A stretch of DNA of 17,531 nucleotides from positions 1 through 17,531 of the forward strand of contig DASPFV010000041.1 of the NCBI GenBank assembly GCA_035620975.1, read 5' to 3'. Positions 7,756 to 14,715 of the stretch are shown in pieces. A program made the translations under genes and the position numbers. The DNA is from DASPFV01 sp035620975 (GTDB taxonomy: Bacteria > Acidobacteriota > Vicinamibacteria > Vicinamibacterales > 2-12-FULL-66-21). Each line of letters starts with the position of its first letter. The first letter of the stretch is position 1. The notes under the pieces are model-generated. The model saw only the letters and a list, made by a program, of their open reading frames with translations. It made no database searches and had not been told where the DNA came from.

Positions 7756-7774
7756 GGTTTCGCGCTCAGAAACC
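7756..7774. promoter_or_regulatory. Inverted repeat, possible operator
   Basis: GGTTTC (7756-7761) and GAAACC (7769-7774) are perfect inverted arms with a 7-nt centre. The site lies about 22 bp upstream of the candidate -35 box of the sugar operon, inside the 296 bp divergent region. This spacing suits a transcription factor site. Confidence 0.4.
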
Positions 7775-7845
7775 CGGAGGCCGGGAGGCCCACCCACCTA
7801 ACTGCCTGATCCCGGCGCCGTTGAGAAACGAAAACCGCACGTCGC

Positions 7846-7863
7846 CAGCCGCTTGCGCGGCTG
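7846..7863. repeat. Perfect hairpin in the divergent intergenic region
   Basis: CAGCCGC and GCGGCTG form a 7-bp perfect stem closed by TTGC. It has no T tract. It lies between the two divergent promoter candidates and could be an operator or a boundary structure; apart from 7705-7774 and 7944-7949 I see nothing else in the 7661-7956 gap. Confidence 0.4.
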
Positions 7864-7943
7864 TAGAGCGCCTGGCCGTCATTGCGACACGCGAAACGGA
7901 GCGAACGGCAGCGCGCACGCCCCCGCCGCCATCTGCGGCTGTG

Positions 7944-7949
7944 CATAAT
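7944..7949 (+). promoter_or_regulatory. Candidate -10 box placing transcription start at the start codon
   Basis: CATAAT is a 5/6 match to the -10 consensus and ends 7 nt before the ATG at 7957. There is no clear -35 box and no Shine-Dalgarno before that ATG. Together these suggest a leaderless or nearly leaderless mRNA. Confidence 0.35.
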
Positions 7950-7956
7950 ACGCCGG

Positions 7957-9012
7957 ATGCCACAGGTGAACCGTTACCGGGGCCGCCGGGCGGCGTTCAT
8001 CGAGAATCGTGCGCTGCGTGTGACCGTGCTCCAGGAGGGCGGACATATCGCCGAGATCCTCGACAAGCGCACGGGCGCGAACCCGCTGTGGACGCCGCCC
8101 TGGCCGTCGATCGAGCCGTCCACCTACGAACGGGCGAAGCACGAGCTCTACGGCGGCGGCGTGGACGCGCCGCTGCTCGCGGGCATCATGGGCCACAACC
8201 TGTGCCTCGACATCTTCGGCGGGCCGTCGGCTGAAGAGGCCGCCTCCGGTCTGCCGGTTCACGGCGAGGCTTCGCGCGTCCGCTACAACGTGCAGCCTTC
8301 GTCGTCTGAGATCGTGATGCAGGCGAAGCTCCCGTTGGCCGGCCTTCAGCTCGAGCGGCGGATCGAGCTGGATGGGGCGGCGGTCCGGATCCGGGAGCGC
8401 GTGCAGAACGCGGGCGGCATCGATCGGCCGATCGCTTGGACCCAGCACGTGACGCTGGGCCCGCCGTTTCTCGAGAAGGGCGCAACCCAGTTCCGCTCCT
8501 CGGCCACGCGCTCGAAGGTGCACGAATCGATCTTCGGCGCCGACGACTACCTGGAGCCGGCCGCCGAGTTCGTCTGGCCCCACGCACCGCTGCTGGGCGC
8601 GGGCCGCGGGCGGCACGACCTGCGGGTCTGCACGCCGGCGGCGCGGTCCAGTGCCTATACGGCTCACCTCATGGATCCCGGGCTCGAGCACGCGTACTTC
8701 GTAGCGTTCTCGCCGGCTGCGCGGCTGGCGTTCGGGTACGTCTGGCGGCGTGCCGAGTTCCCCTGGATGGGCATCTGGGAGGAGAACCACAGCCGGACTC
8801 AGCCCCCCTGGAACGCCAGAACGCTCACTCGGGGGATGGAGTTCGGGGTATCGCCCTTCCCCGAGTCGCGCCGGGCGATGGTCGAGCGGGGCCGGCTCTT
8901 CGACGTCCCGACCTTCCGGTGGATTCCCGCGGCTTCGGCCCTCTCGGCCGAATACTGGGTCCTCGTCATCGGCGCGGACGCGATTCCTGATAGGCTTGAA
9001 TGGCCGGCCTGA
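7957..9012 (+). CDS. Galactose-mutarotase-like (aldose 1-epimerase superfamily) protein
   Basis: 351 residues, no signal peptide. The beta-rich sequence resembles the galactose mutarotase-like/DUF4432 sandwich. It has an N-terminal block with QEGGHIAEILDKRTGANPLW (residues about 29-48), the conserved-looking GLPVHGEAS with a histidine, and EFPWMGIWEENHS near the C-terminus. Such proteins bind sugars and interconvert anomers or epimers, or act as accessory sugar-binding enzymes. The start at 7957 (MPQVNRYRG) is chosen because the 25 upstream in-frame codons from 7882 are Arg-rich and non-conserved, and a -10-like CATAAT sits right before it. No Shine-Dalgarno is visible. A role beside the divergent sugar operon is plausible but unproven. 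The family call is moderate and the specific reaction is unknown. Confidence 0.68.
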   Translation: MPQVNRYRGRRAAFIENRALRVTVLQEGGHIAEILDKRTGANPLWTPPWPSIEPSTYERAKHELYGGGVDAPLLAGIMGHNLCLDIFGGPSAEEAASGLPVHGEASRVRYNVQPSSSEIVMQAKLPLAGLQLERRIELDGAAVRIRERVQNAGGIDRPIAWTQHVTLGPPFLEKGATQFRSSATRSKVHESIFGADDYLEPAAEFVWPHAPLLGAGRGRHDLRVCTPAARSSAYTAHLMDPGLEHAYFVAFSPAARLAFGYVWRRAEFPWMGIWEENHSRTQPPWNARTLTRGMEFGVSPFPESRRAMVERGRLFDVPTFRWIPAASALSAEYWVLVIGADAIPDRLEWPA

Positions 9013-9048
9013 GCTGCCGGAGCCTGGACCGGCGCTTCCATTCACTGC

Positions 9049-9053
9049 AGAGG
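9049..9053 (+). promoter_or_regulatory. Shine-Dalgarno of the cupredoxin gene
   Basis: AGAGG followed by GG, with about 8 nt to the ATG at 9062. It fixes the start at the signal peptide and rejects a longer upstream reading that would overlap the mutarotase gene. Confidence 0.65.
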
Positions 9054-9061
9054 GGTATCAG

Positions 9062-9577
9062 ATGCTTCGACGACGATTCATCCTGACGATCATGACATCC
9101 GCGGCACTCGCGTCCACGGCGCTGCTCGCGCAGACGAAGCCCGCCGCGCCGGCGCAGGGCAAGCCCGCTCCTGCCGCCAAGGCGGCCGCCGGCGCGCGCA
9201 CCGTGGACATCGTCGGCACCGACGACATGAAGTACAGCGTCACCACCATCACCGCCAAGCCCGGTGAGCAGTTGCGCGTCCGCCTGACGTCGAAAGGGAC
9301 GATGCCGAAGATCGCCATGGCGCACAATTTCGTGCTGCTGAAGCTCACAGCGAGCCCGGTGAAGTTCGTGCAGGCGGGCGCAACCGCGCGGGCGACTGAT
9401 TTCATCGCGCCGGAGACCAAGGATCAGGTGCTCGCCGCAACCACGCTCGCGGGAAACGGCGAGACGGTCGAAGTGACGTTCAAGGTGCCGGCCGCCGTGG
9501 GCAGCTACCCGTACCTGTGCACCTTCCCGGGCCACTTCCAGGCCGGCATGCGCGGGACGCTCGAAGTCAAGAAGTAG
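9062..9577 (+). CDS. Exported azurin/plastocyanin-like type 1 copper protein
   Basis: 171 residues. The signal peptide (residues about 1-23, ending LLAQ) has an Arg-rich n-region. A Pro/Ala/Lys-rich linker (24-45) leads into one cupredoxin domain (46-171). All four type 1 copper ligands can be placed: H88 in AMAHNF, and C153, H158 and M163 in the C-terminal block CTFPGHFQAGM, which matches the azurin-like pattern. It should be a periplasmic single-electron carrier. It lies 49 bp after the mutarotase-like gene on the same strand and may be cotranscribed. It could accept electrons from a periplasmic dehydrogenase such as the cytochrome c fusion at 126-3062, which is an inference from co-location only. 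Confidence 0.88.
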   Translation: MLRRRFILTIMTSAALASTALLAQTKPAAPAQGKPAPAAKAAAGARTVDIVGTDDMKYSVTTITAKPGEQLRVRLTSKGTMPKIAMAHNFVLLKLTASPVKFVQAGATARATDFIAPETKDQVLAATTLAGNGETVEVTFKVPAAVGSYPYLCTFPGHFQAGMRGTLEVKK

Positions 9578-9592
9578 TCCGCTTCCGCCTTC

Positions 9593-9645
9593 GCGCCGCA
9601 GGCGCTCCGGCGAGACCTCGCCGAAGCCCGCTACGCGGCGCGGGC
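9593..9645. terminator. Three consecutive GC-rich hairpins between convergent operons
   Basis: Hairpin 1 is GCGCC/GGCGC (9593-9605, triloop). Hairpin 2 is CGGCGAG/CTCGCCG (9608-9623, 2-nt centre). Hairpin 3 is GCCCGC/GCGGGC (9626-9645, 8-nt loop). They fill the convergent 110 bp gap between the cupredoxin and amidohydrolase stops. There is no U tract in either direction. It may act as a bidirectional terminator or mRNA-end stabiliser, or be a REP-like repeat. Confidence 0.5.
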
Positions 9646-9687
9646 GGGCCGCTCCGGCGCAGGCGGGTGGGCAACTAGAGAAGCCGG

Positions 9688-10566
9688 TCAGCCATCCACG
9701 GTCCGGCCGTCGAGCCCGAAGAGGCGCACAGCGTTCTCCTTCAGGATCAGCGGCCGGACGTCTTCACGAATCCCGATCCCCTCGAAATCGGCCAGCCAGC
9801 GATCCGGCGTAATCCACGGGTAGTCCGACCCGAACAGCACCTTGTGCTTCAGCAGGGTGTTGGCGTACTGAACGAGCGAGGGGGGAAAGTACTTCGGCGA
9901 CCACCCTGACAGGTCGATGTACACCGTGGGCTTGTGCAGGCAGATCGAGAGGGCCTCGTCCTGCCACGGAAACGACGGGTGCGCCATGATGATTGGCAGG
10001 TCCGGGAAGTCCACCGCCACGTCGTCGATGTACATCGGGTTGCCGTACTTCAGCCGGATGCCTGCGCCGCCCGGCACGCCGGTGCCGATGCCGCTGTGCC
10101 CCGTGTGGAAGAGGACGGGCAGCCGCGCCTCGGCGAACACCTCGTACAAGGGATAGGCGATCCGGTCGTTGGCGTAGAACTGCTGCGCCGGCGGGTGCAG
10201 CTTGAGCCCGCGCACGCCGCCGCCGGAGACGAGCCGCCTGGCTTCGCGCACGGCCTCGGGCCCGCGCGTCGGATCGACGCTGATGAACGCAATTGCGATG
10301 TCGGCGTGCTCGGCGGCGAACTGCAGCACCGCTTCGTTCGGCGGCTGCCGCCGTCCGGACAGACGCTCGTCCACGGAGAAGACGACGCAGGCGATGTTGC
10401 GGGAGCGGTAGTACTCGGCCAGGCCGCAGGGATCGCGCGGCACGCCGCTGTCGCCGAAGTACTTTCGCGCGGCGGCATCGGCGGTCGAGCCCTCGAGCGA
10501 CTCGAGGTGCACGTGTACGTCGATGGCCACGAGCGCCGAGACATCGAGTTGGCCGGTCTGAGTCAT
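9688..10566 (-). CDS. Amidohydrolase-2 family protein, CouO-like beta-ketoacyl-CoA cleaving enzyme candidate
   Basis: 292 residues, cytoplasmic, metal-dependent amidohydrolase superfamily (COG2159 type). Visible metal and active-site residues are H18 and H20 (DVHVH), K122 and H124 (GLKLHP), H154/H157 (FHTGHSG), H196 (MAHPSFPW) and D248 (FGSDYPW). In Rhodococcus jostii RHA1, CouO of this superfamily replaces beta-ketothiolase and thioesterase in p-hydroxycinnamate breakdown, and its Asp257 is needed; D248 here is in the equivalent type of position. The gene directly follows the feruloyl-CoA-synthetase-type ligase with an ATGA overlap and has its own GGAGG 9 nt upstream, so the same role is inferred: 4-hydroxyphenyl-beta-ketopropionyl-CoA to the aromatic acid. 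Alternatives are a related decarboxylase or lactonase. Confidence 0.8.
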   Translation of the reverse strand: MTQTGQLDVSALVAIDVHVHLESLEGSTADAAARKYFGDSGVPRDPCGLAEYYRSRNIACVVFSVDERLSGRRQPPNEAVLQFAAEHADIAIAFISVDPTRGPEAVREARRLVSGGGVRGLKLHPPAQQFYANDRIAYPLYEVFAEARLPVLFHTGHSGIGTGVPGGAGIRLKYGNPMYIDDVAVDFPDLPIIMAHPSFPWQDEALSICLHKPTVYIDLSGWSPKYFPPSLVQYANTLLKHKVLFGSDYPWITPDRWLADFEGIGIREDVRPLILKENAVRLFGLDGRTVDG

Positions 10567-12428
10567 GTCGGCACGCCTCCGGCGAGCTCAATCAGGATGC
10601 CCGGGCCGTCGAGGGTGTAGAGCTGCTCGACCAGCGCCGCCCGGTGCTTCAACACGGCTTTCTGGTTCACACTCGCCTTGTCGGTCAGCTCCTGCGCGTC
10701 CAGCGACGGCGGCGCCTCCAGGAGGATAGCGCGGCACACGAGGGTCGAGCTGCCGGAGCTTGCCCGGGCGAGACTCTCGAGGAGATCCGTGAAACGGTCG
10801 AGCACGGCCGGATGGCGGAGCACGTCGCGCGGCGGGGCGGTCGGGCTGCCGGCGATCGTACGGCAGGTCTCGAGGTTCGGAAAGATCAGGGCTCCGACGA
10901 ATTCGCGATCCGGGGCCGCGATGGCGACGTCCTGGACGAGGTCGCCGAAGTGGGCCAGGAAACGCCCCCGCAGCAGGCCGACGTGCACCCACGTGCCGCT
11001 CGAGAGCTTGAAATCCTCGGCGAGGCGCCCTTCGAACACGAAGCCTTTCGATGGATCTGCGGGGTTCACGAAGGCCAGCGCGTCACCCATCCGGTAGAAG
11101 CCTTCGCCGTCGAACGCCGCGCGGGTCAGCGCGTCGTCGCGCCAGTAGCCAGGCGTGATGTTCGGGCCGCGCAGCCGGGCCTCCAGCTTGCGGTCCACCG
11201 GTGCGAGCTTCAGCTCGACGCCCGGCACGGGCACGCCGACGCGACCGCCCGTGAACGCCGCGGCCCCGGCGCAGAGCGCGAACGGAGCGCTCTCGGTGGC
11301 GCCGAGGCCCGTCACGAGCGGAATCGGATCGCCGTGTTCGTCGACGGCCATCGCCTGGAGATCGTCGGCCGTCTGCTGCCGCAGCGCCGCCGCGGCGCAG
11401 AAGAGCATCCGCAGCCGGCTGAAGAAATGCTGCCGGAGCCCGGCGTCTTCCCGCAGCCGCGGAACCAGGAGATCGTAGCCTCGCGGCACGTTGAAGTACG
11501 CCGTGGTCGCGACCTCGCGCAGGTTCTCTACCGTTTCAGCGAATCCCCCGGCGGTCGGGCGGCCGTCGTCGATGTAGAGCGTTCCTCCGTTGTAGAGCGC
11601 GATCCCGAAGTTGTGGTTTCCGCCGAACGTGTGGTTCCAGGGGAGCCAGTCGCAGAGCACGGGCGGCTGTTCGCACAGGAGCGGCAGGACGGTACAGAGC
11701 ATCTCCTGGTTCGAGCAGAGCATGCGCTGCGTGTTGATGACGCCCTTGGGGTGGCCCGTGGAGCCCGACGTGTACAGGATCTTCGCGATCGTGTCGGCCT
11801 TCACGCCGCCGTGCGCGAGATCGACGGCGGCCGTCGCGACTGTCTGCTCCAGCTCCTCGTAGGGAATGTTATCGATGGACTCTGGTGGCGTGCACGAGAC
11901 GACGACCGTGTTCCGGCCCAGCACGCTCGACAGGGCGCGCTCGAAAGCCGGGCCGTCATCAGCGAAGACCATCCCGGGCCGCAGCGCCTCCCAGAGTGCC
12001 CGCAGCGTCGCATGATCGGTCGCGAGCAGCGAGTACGACGGCGAGATCGGTGCGTAGGGGATGCCGCAGTACATGGCGGCCAGCGCCAGCACGCCGTGCT
12101 CGATCCCGTTGCCGGACAGGATCACGAGCGGTCGGTCGGTCGAGAGCCCGCGATCGAGCAGGGCCTGTCCGACCGATCGCACCCGGCCCAGCGCGTCGGC
12201 ATACGAAAGCGTGCGCCAGCTCGCGCTGCCGGAATGCGTCCTGGACCGCCGCGCGAGAAAGGGCCGGTCGGGCGCGCATCCGGCCCAGTGCTCCAGCCGT
12301 TCCGTGATCTTCTCAGGGTAGCGTCCGAGCGGCTCCGGTGAGCGGGCGTAAACCGTCCCGTCGGTCCGGCGTTGCAGGATCACGGCCGACGGCAGGATGC
12401 CCCGGCGAATCGCGCGTCCGGAGGTCAT
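10563..12428 (-). CDS. Feruloyl-CoA synthetase-type acyl-CoA ligase
   Basis: 621 residues, ANL superfamily. It should activate ferulate, p-coumarate or caffeate with ATP and CoA. The P-loop YTSGSTGHPKG is at 219-229. Family-specific blocks match feruloyl-CoA synthases: GRYPEKITERLEHWA (35-49), GIPYAPISPSYS (122-133), VINTQRML followed by WLPWNHTFGGNHNFG (261-275), and YNGGTLYIDDG. Other ANL motifs are TGLGATES (373-380), YRMGDA (445-450), GRLAEDFKLSSGTW (467-480) and, near the C-terminus, DKASVNQKAVL, which holds the catalytic lysine region. Its start at 12428 overlaps the upstream gene's stop (ATGA) with no good Shine-Dalgarno, indicating translational coupling. It is the middle gene of a three-gene operon. 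Preference among hydroxycinnamates cannot be read here. Confidence 0.9.
   Translation of the reverse strand: MTSGRAIRRGILPSAVILQRRTDGTVYARSPEPLGRYPEKITERLEHWAGCAPDRPFLARRSRTHSGSASWRTLSYADALGRVRSVGQALLDRGLSTDRPLVILSGNGIEHGVLALAAMYCGIPYAPISPSYSLLATDHATLRALWEALRPGMVFADDGPAFERALSSVLGRNTVVVSCTPPESIDNIPYEELEQTVATAAVDLAHGGVKADTIAKILYTSGSTGHPKGVINTQRMLCSNQEMLCTVLPLLCEQPPVLCDWLPWNHTFGGNHNFGIALYNGGTLYIDDGRPTAGGFAETVENLREVATTAYFNVPRGYDLLVPRLREDAGLRQHFFSRLRMLFCAAAALRQQTADDLQAMAVDEHGDPIPLVTGLGATESAPFALCAGAAAFTGGRVGVPVPGVELKLAPVDRKLEARLRGPNITPGYWRDDALTRAAFDGEGFYRMGDALAFVNPADPSKGFVFEGRLAEDFKLSSGTWVHVGLLRGRFLAHFGDLVQDVAIAAPDREFVGALIFPNLETCRTIAGSPTAPPRDVLRHPAVLDRFTDLLESLARASSGSSTLVCRAILLEAPPSLDAQELTDKASVNQKAVLKHRAALVEQLYTLDGPGILIELAGGVPT
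10576..10580 (-). promoter_or_regulatory. Shine-Dalgarno of the amidohydrolase, inside the ligase gene
   Basis: GGAGG on the minus strand, 9 nt before the ATG at 10566. It lies within the last codons of the ligase, so the overlapping ATGA start has independent ribosome recruitment. Confidence 0.6.
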
Positions 12429-14572
12429 GCGAGGCCGCGCGAGGCAACCCGGGTCCGTTCATACTCGCGCAACGTCTGAGCCGAGTCGGCGAGCCGGGCG
12501 AGCAGGGGCGCCGGCGCCCAGCGCTCCGGCGCTTCTTTCTGGAACTGTCCGAGGCGATCGTGAACGGCCCGCAGCCCAAGGCGATCGGCGTAGAAGAGCG
12601 GTCCGCCGCGCCACGCGGGGAAACCATAACCGTTCACGTAGATGACGTCGATGTCGAGCGCCCGCCGCGCGAAGCCTTCTTCCAGCACGCGGAAGCCCTC
12701 GTTGACGAGCGCGAAGATCAGCCGTTCGACGATCTCCTGATCCGAAAACGTCCGCTGGGGAACACCGGCCGCCGCAGCCGTCGTCCGAATCAGGTCCTCG
12801 ACCTCGGGATCGGGAATGGGCTGGCGGCTCCCGGCGTAGCGATACCACCCGGCCCCCGCTTTCTGCCCCAGACGGCCCATCTCGTAAAGCCGGTCGGCGA
12901 TCAGCGGGCGCCGGCTGGCAGGATCGCTGAAGTGCCCCAGCTCCTGCCTGACGCGCCAGGCCACGTCGAGTCCCGCCATGTCGTCGACGGCGAAGGGCCC
13001 CATGGCCATGCCGAACCCGGTCAGCGCCCTGTCGACCTGCGCCGGCGTTGCACCTTCCTCGACCAGGAACTGCGCCTCGTACATGTAGGGGAACAGCATC
13101 CGGTTCCCCACGAAGCCGCGGCAGTTGCCGACGACGACCGGCAGCTTGCCGATTCGGCGCGCGAAGCCGACCGCCGTGGCGAGCGTGTCAGCCCCCGTTG
13201 CCGCCCCGCGGACGACCTCGGTCAGCCGCATCACGTGCGCCGGGCTGAAGAAGTGCAGCCCGATGACCGACGCGGGCCGCGACGTCGCGGCCGCAATCGC
13301 ATCGACGTCGAGCGTCGACGTGTTGGTGCCGAGGATTGCTCCCGGCCTGGCTACCCGATCGAGCTCGGCGAACACTCGCTTCTTGACGCCGAGGCTCTCG
13401 TAGACCGCTTCGACGACGAGGTCGGCCTGCTCGAACCCGTCGTACGTCAGCTGCGGTTGTATTCGGGCCAGCCGTTCGTCGAGAGCGGCTTCCGTGAGCC
13501 GTCCTCGCGAGACCGAGGTCTGATAGTTCCGGCGAATCGTCTCGAGTCCCCGCGCCAGCGCCTCGCGCGACTCGTCCTTCAGCCGCACGTGGAGGCCCGC
13601 GTTCGCGCACGCCATCGCGATCCCGCCGCCCATCGTCCCGGCGCCGAGGATGCCGACGCGTTCGACGGGTGCGGCCGGCGTGTCGGGTAGCAGGTCTGGC
13701 GGCCTGGCCGCGGCCCGCTCCGCGAAGAAGAGATGGATGAGCGCCTTGGCCTGCTCGCTCTGCACGCACTCGAAGAACAGCTCGCGTTCCCGGCGGCACC
13801 CCTCCGCGAATGGCAGAGTGGCGGCTGCTTCGATCGCCTCGACCACCTTCGGCGGGGCAATCTGCTGGCGGCGCGTGCGGGCGGCGAGCTCCCGCGCCGA
13901 TGCAAACAGCAGCGCGTTGGTGTCGGGCGTTCCGAGATCCTCTCCCCGTTCGCGCGTTTTCCGCACCGAGCCGCGCTCGGCGATGTCGCGGGCGAAGTCC
14001 AGCGCCGCCGTTCGCAGATCACCTTCGACGATCGCGTCGATGAGGCCGTCCGCCAGCGCGTCGGACGCCTTGACGGGCTTGCCGCTCACGCACATCTCGA
14101 GCGCGCGCGCTATTCCGATCAGCCTGGGGAGGCGCTGCGTTCCCTCGGCGCCGGGAATGATGCCGAGGTTCACCTCCGGCTGCCCGACCAGTGCGTCTGG
14201 GGTGGCGATCCGGTAATGGCCGGCCATGGCGAGCTCGAGCCCGCCGCCGAAGGCGGTCCCGTGAATGGCCATCACCACTGGTTTGCTACAGTCCTCGACT
14301 CGCGCGAGCAGCCCGTGCAAATCCACCGCCTCGTCGAGCGTTCCCCAGGCGGCACGCTCGAGCGTCGTGATATCCGCGCCGGCCACGAAGGTGCGGCCCG
14401 CTCCCATCATCACGATCGCCCGGATCCCGGCGTCCTGCTCGACCACCTCGAGCGCGCGCTCGATCTCCGCCGGAATGCCGGGACTCAGGGCGTTGACCGG
14501 CGGATTGTCAATCTGGATCAGCGCCACCTCCTGATGGGTGGTCAGGCCTACGCGGTTGCCGGGCATCTGCAT
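12425..14572 (-). CDS. Bifunctional enoyl-CoA hydratase / 3-hydroxyacyl-CoA dehydrogenase
   Basis: 715 residues from the chosen start, close to FadJ/FadB size. The N-terminal crotonase domain has the oxyanion-hole block GAGRTFVAGADI and both hydratase glutamates, E113 (GGGLELA) and E133 (QPEVNLG). The NAD-binding domain has GAGTMGGG (310-317). H440 (GLHFFSPAH) and E452 (TEVVRG) form the dehydrogenase dyad, followed by C-terminal dehydrogenase domains. It should hydrate an enoyl-CoA and oxidise the 3-hydroxy product; as first gene of the operon it likely acts on hydroxycinnamoyl-CoA. Start choice: 14572 has a weak AGG 7 nt upstream and begins at the domain; 14566 is the alternative. A longer ORF from 14662 is unlikely, because a good promoter lies inside those 30 codons. 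The gene overlaps the ligase by ATGA. PGAEGTQ carries Glu where Gly is common. Confidence 0.87.
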   Translation of the reverse strand: MQMPGNRVGLTTHQEVALIQIDNPPVNALSPGIPAEIERALEVVEQDAGIRAIVMMGAGRTFVAGADITTLERAAWGTLDEAVDLHGLLARVEDCSKPVVMAIHGTAFGGGLELAMAGHYRIATPDALVGQPEVNLGIIPGAEGTQRLPRLIGIARALEMCVSGKPVKASDALADGLIDAIVEGDLRTAALDFARDIAERGSVRKTRERGEDLGTPDTNALLFASARELAARTRRQQIAPPKVVEAIEAAATLPFAEGCRRERELFFECVQSEQAKALIHLFFAERAAARPPDLLPDTPAAPVERVGILGAGTMGGGIAMACANAGLHVRLKDESREALARGLETIRRNYQTSVSRGRLTEAALDERLARIQPQLTYDGFEQADLVVEAVYESLGVKKRVFAELDRVARPGAILGTNTSTLDVDAIAAATSRPASVIGLHFFSPAHVMRLTEVVRGAATGADTLATAVGFARRIGKLPVVVGNCRGFVGNRMLFPYMYEAQFLVEEGATPAQVDRALTGFGMAMGPFAVDDMAGLDVAWRVRQELGHFSDPASRRPLIADRLYEMGRLGQKAGAGWYRYAGSRQPIPDPEVEDLIRTTAAAAGVPQRTFSDQEIVERLIFALVNEGFRVLEEGFARRALDIDVIYVNGYGFPAWRGGPLFYADRLGLRAVHDRLGQFQKEAPERWAPAPLLARLADSAQTLREYERTRVASRGLA

Positions 14573-14611
14573 GCGCCGGCCTATCCCCGCCACACTCGCG
14601 CACGGTTCGAA

Positions 14612-14619
14612 TGCATGCA
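14612..14619. promoter_or_regulatory. TGCATGCA palindrome, downstream candidate operator
   Basis: Perfect 8-bp palindrome within ATGCATGCAG. It lies about 14-21 nt downstream of the predicted transcription start of the minus-strand operon. It shares TGCATGCAG with the site at 14675 and its centre is 63 bp from it. Confidence 0.5.
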
Positions 14620-14639
14620 GGATCTCCTGAGGCTCGCGG

Positions 14640-14669
14640 ATTTTAGGCCAGTTGTGCGCCATGCGGCAA
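14640..14669 (-). promoter_or_regulatory. Sigma70-like promoter of the hydroxycinnamate operon
   Basis: Minus-strand TTGCCG (14664-14669, 4/6) and TAAAAT (14640-14645, 5/6), with an 18-nt spacer. The predicted start of transcription near 14633 gives a leader of about 60 nt before the ATG at 14572. The longer ORF's ATG at 14662 would lie between the two boxes and could not be transcribed from here. Confidence 0.55.
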
Positions 14670-14674
14670 GTTTC

Positions 14675-14682
14675 TGCATGCA
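14675..14682. promoter_or_regulatory. TGCATGCA palindrome, upstream candidate operator
   Basis: Core of the perfect 10-bp palindrome CTGCATGCAG (14674-14683). It lies just upstream of the -35 box of the minus operon and 33 bp before the plus-strand start codon, so one bound protein could affect both divergent units. Confidence 0.5.
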
Positions 14683-14700
14683 GCCGGGGGGGCTTGGGTG

Positions 14701-14706
14701 TAGGAT
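14701..14706 (+). promoter_or_regulatory. TAGGAT: -10 box or ribosome binding site of the MetE-like gene
   Basis: TAGGAT precedes the ATG at 14716 by 9 nt. It can be read as a 4/6 -10 box giving a 2-3 nt leader, or as an AGGA Shine-Dalgarno with a 10-nt spacer. No convincing -35 box is seen. Confidence 0.3.
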
Positions 14707-14715
14707 TCCGTCCGC

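Noticed and set aside
7879..9045. Minus-strand open frame of 388 codons opposite the mutarotase-like gene
   Set aside because: The plus-strand frame has a plausible beta-sandwich sequence and enzyme-like conserved blocks; the minus frame is Arg/Gly/Pro-rich with no domain.
10293..12341. Plus-strand open frame of 682 codons antisense to the ligase
   Set aside because: The minus strand holds a clear feruloyl-CoA-synthetase-type gene; the antisense product is Arg-rich and lacks motifs.
14573..14662. 30-codon N-terminal extension of the bifunctional enzyme
   Set aside because: It contains the -10 box of the likely promoter, has no ribosome site, and the family domain begins only after residue 31.
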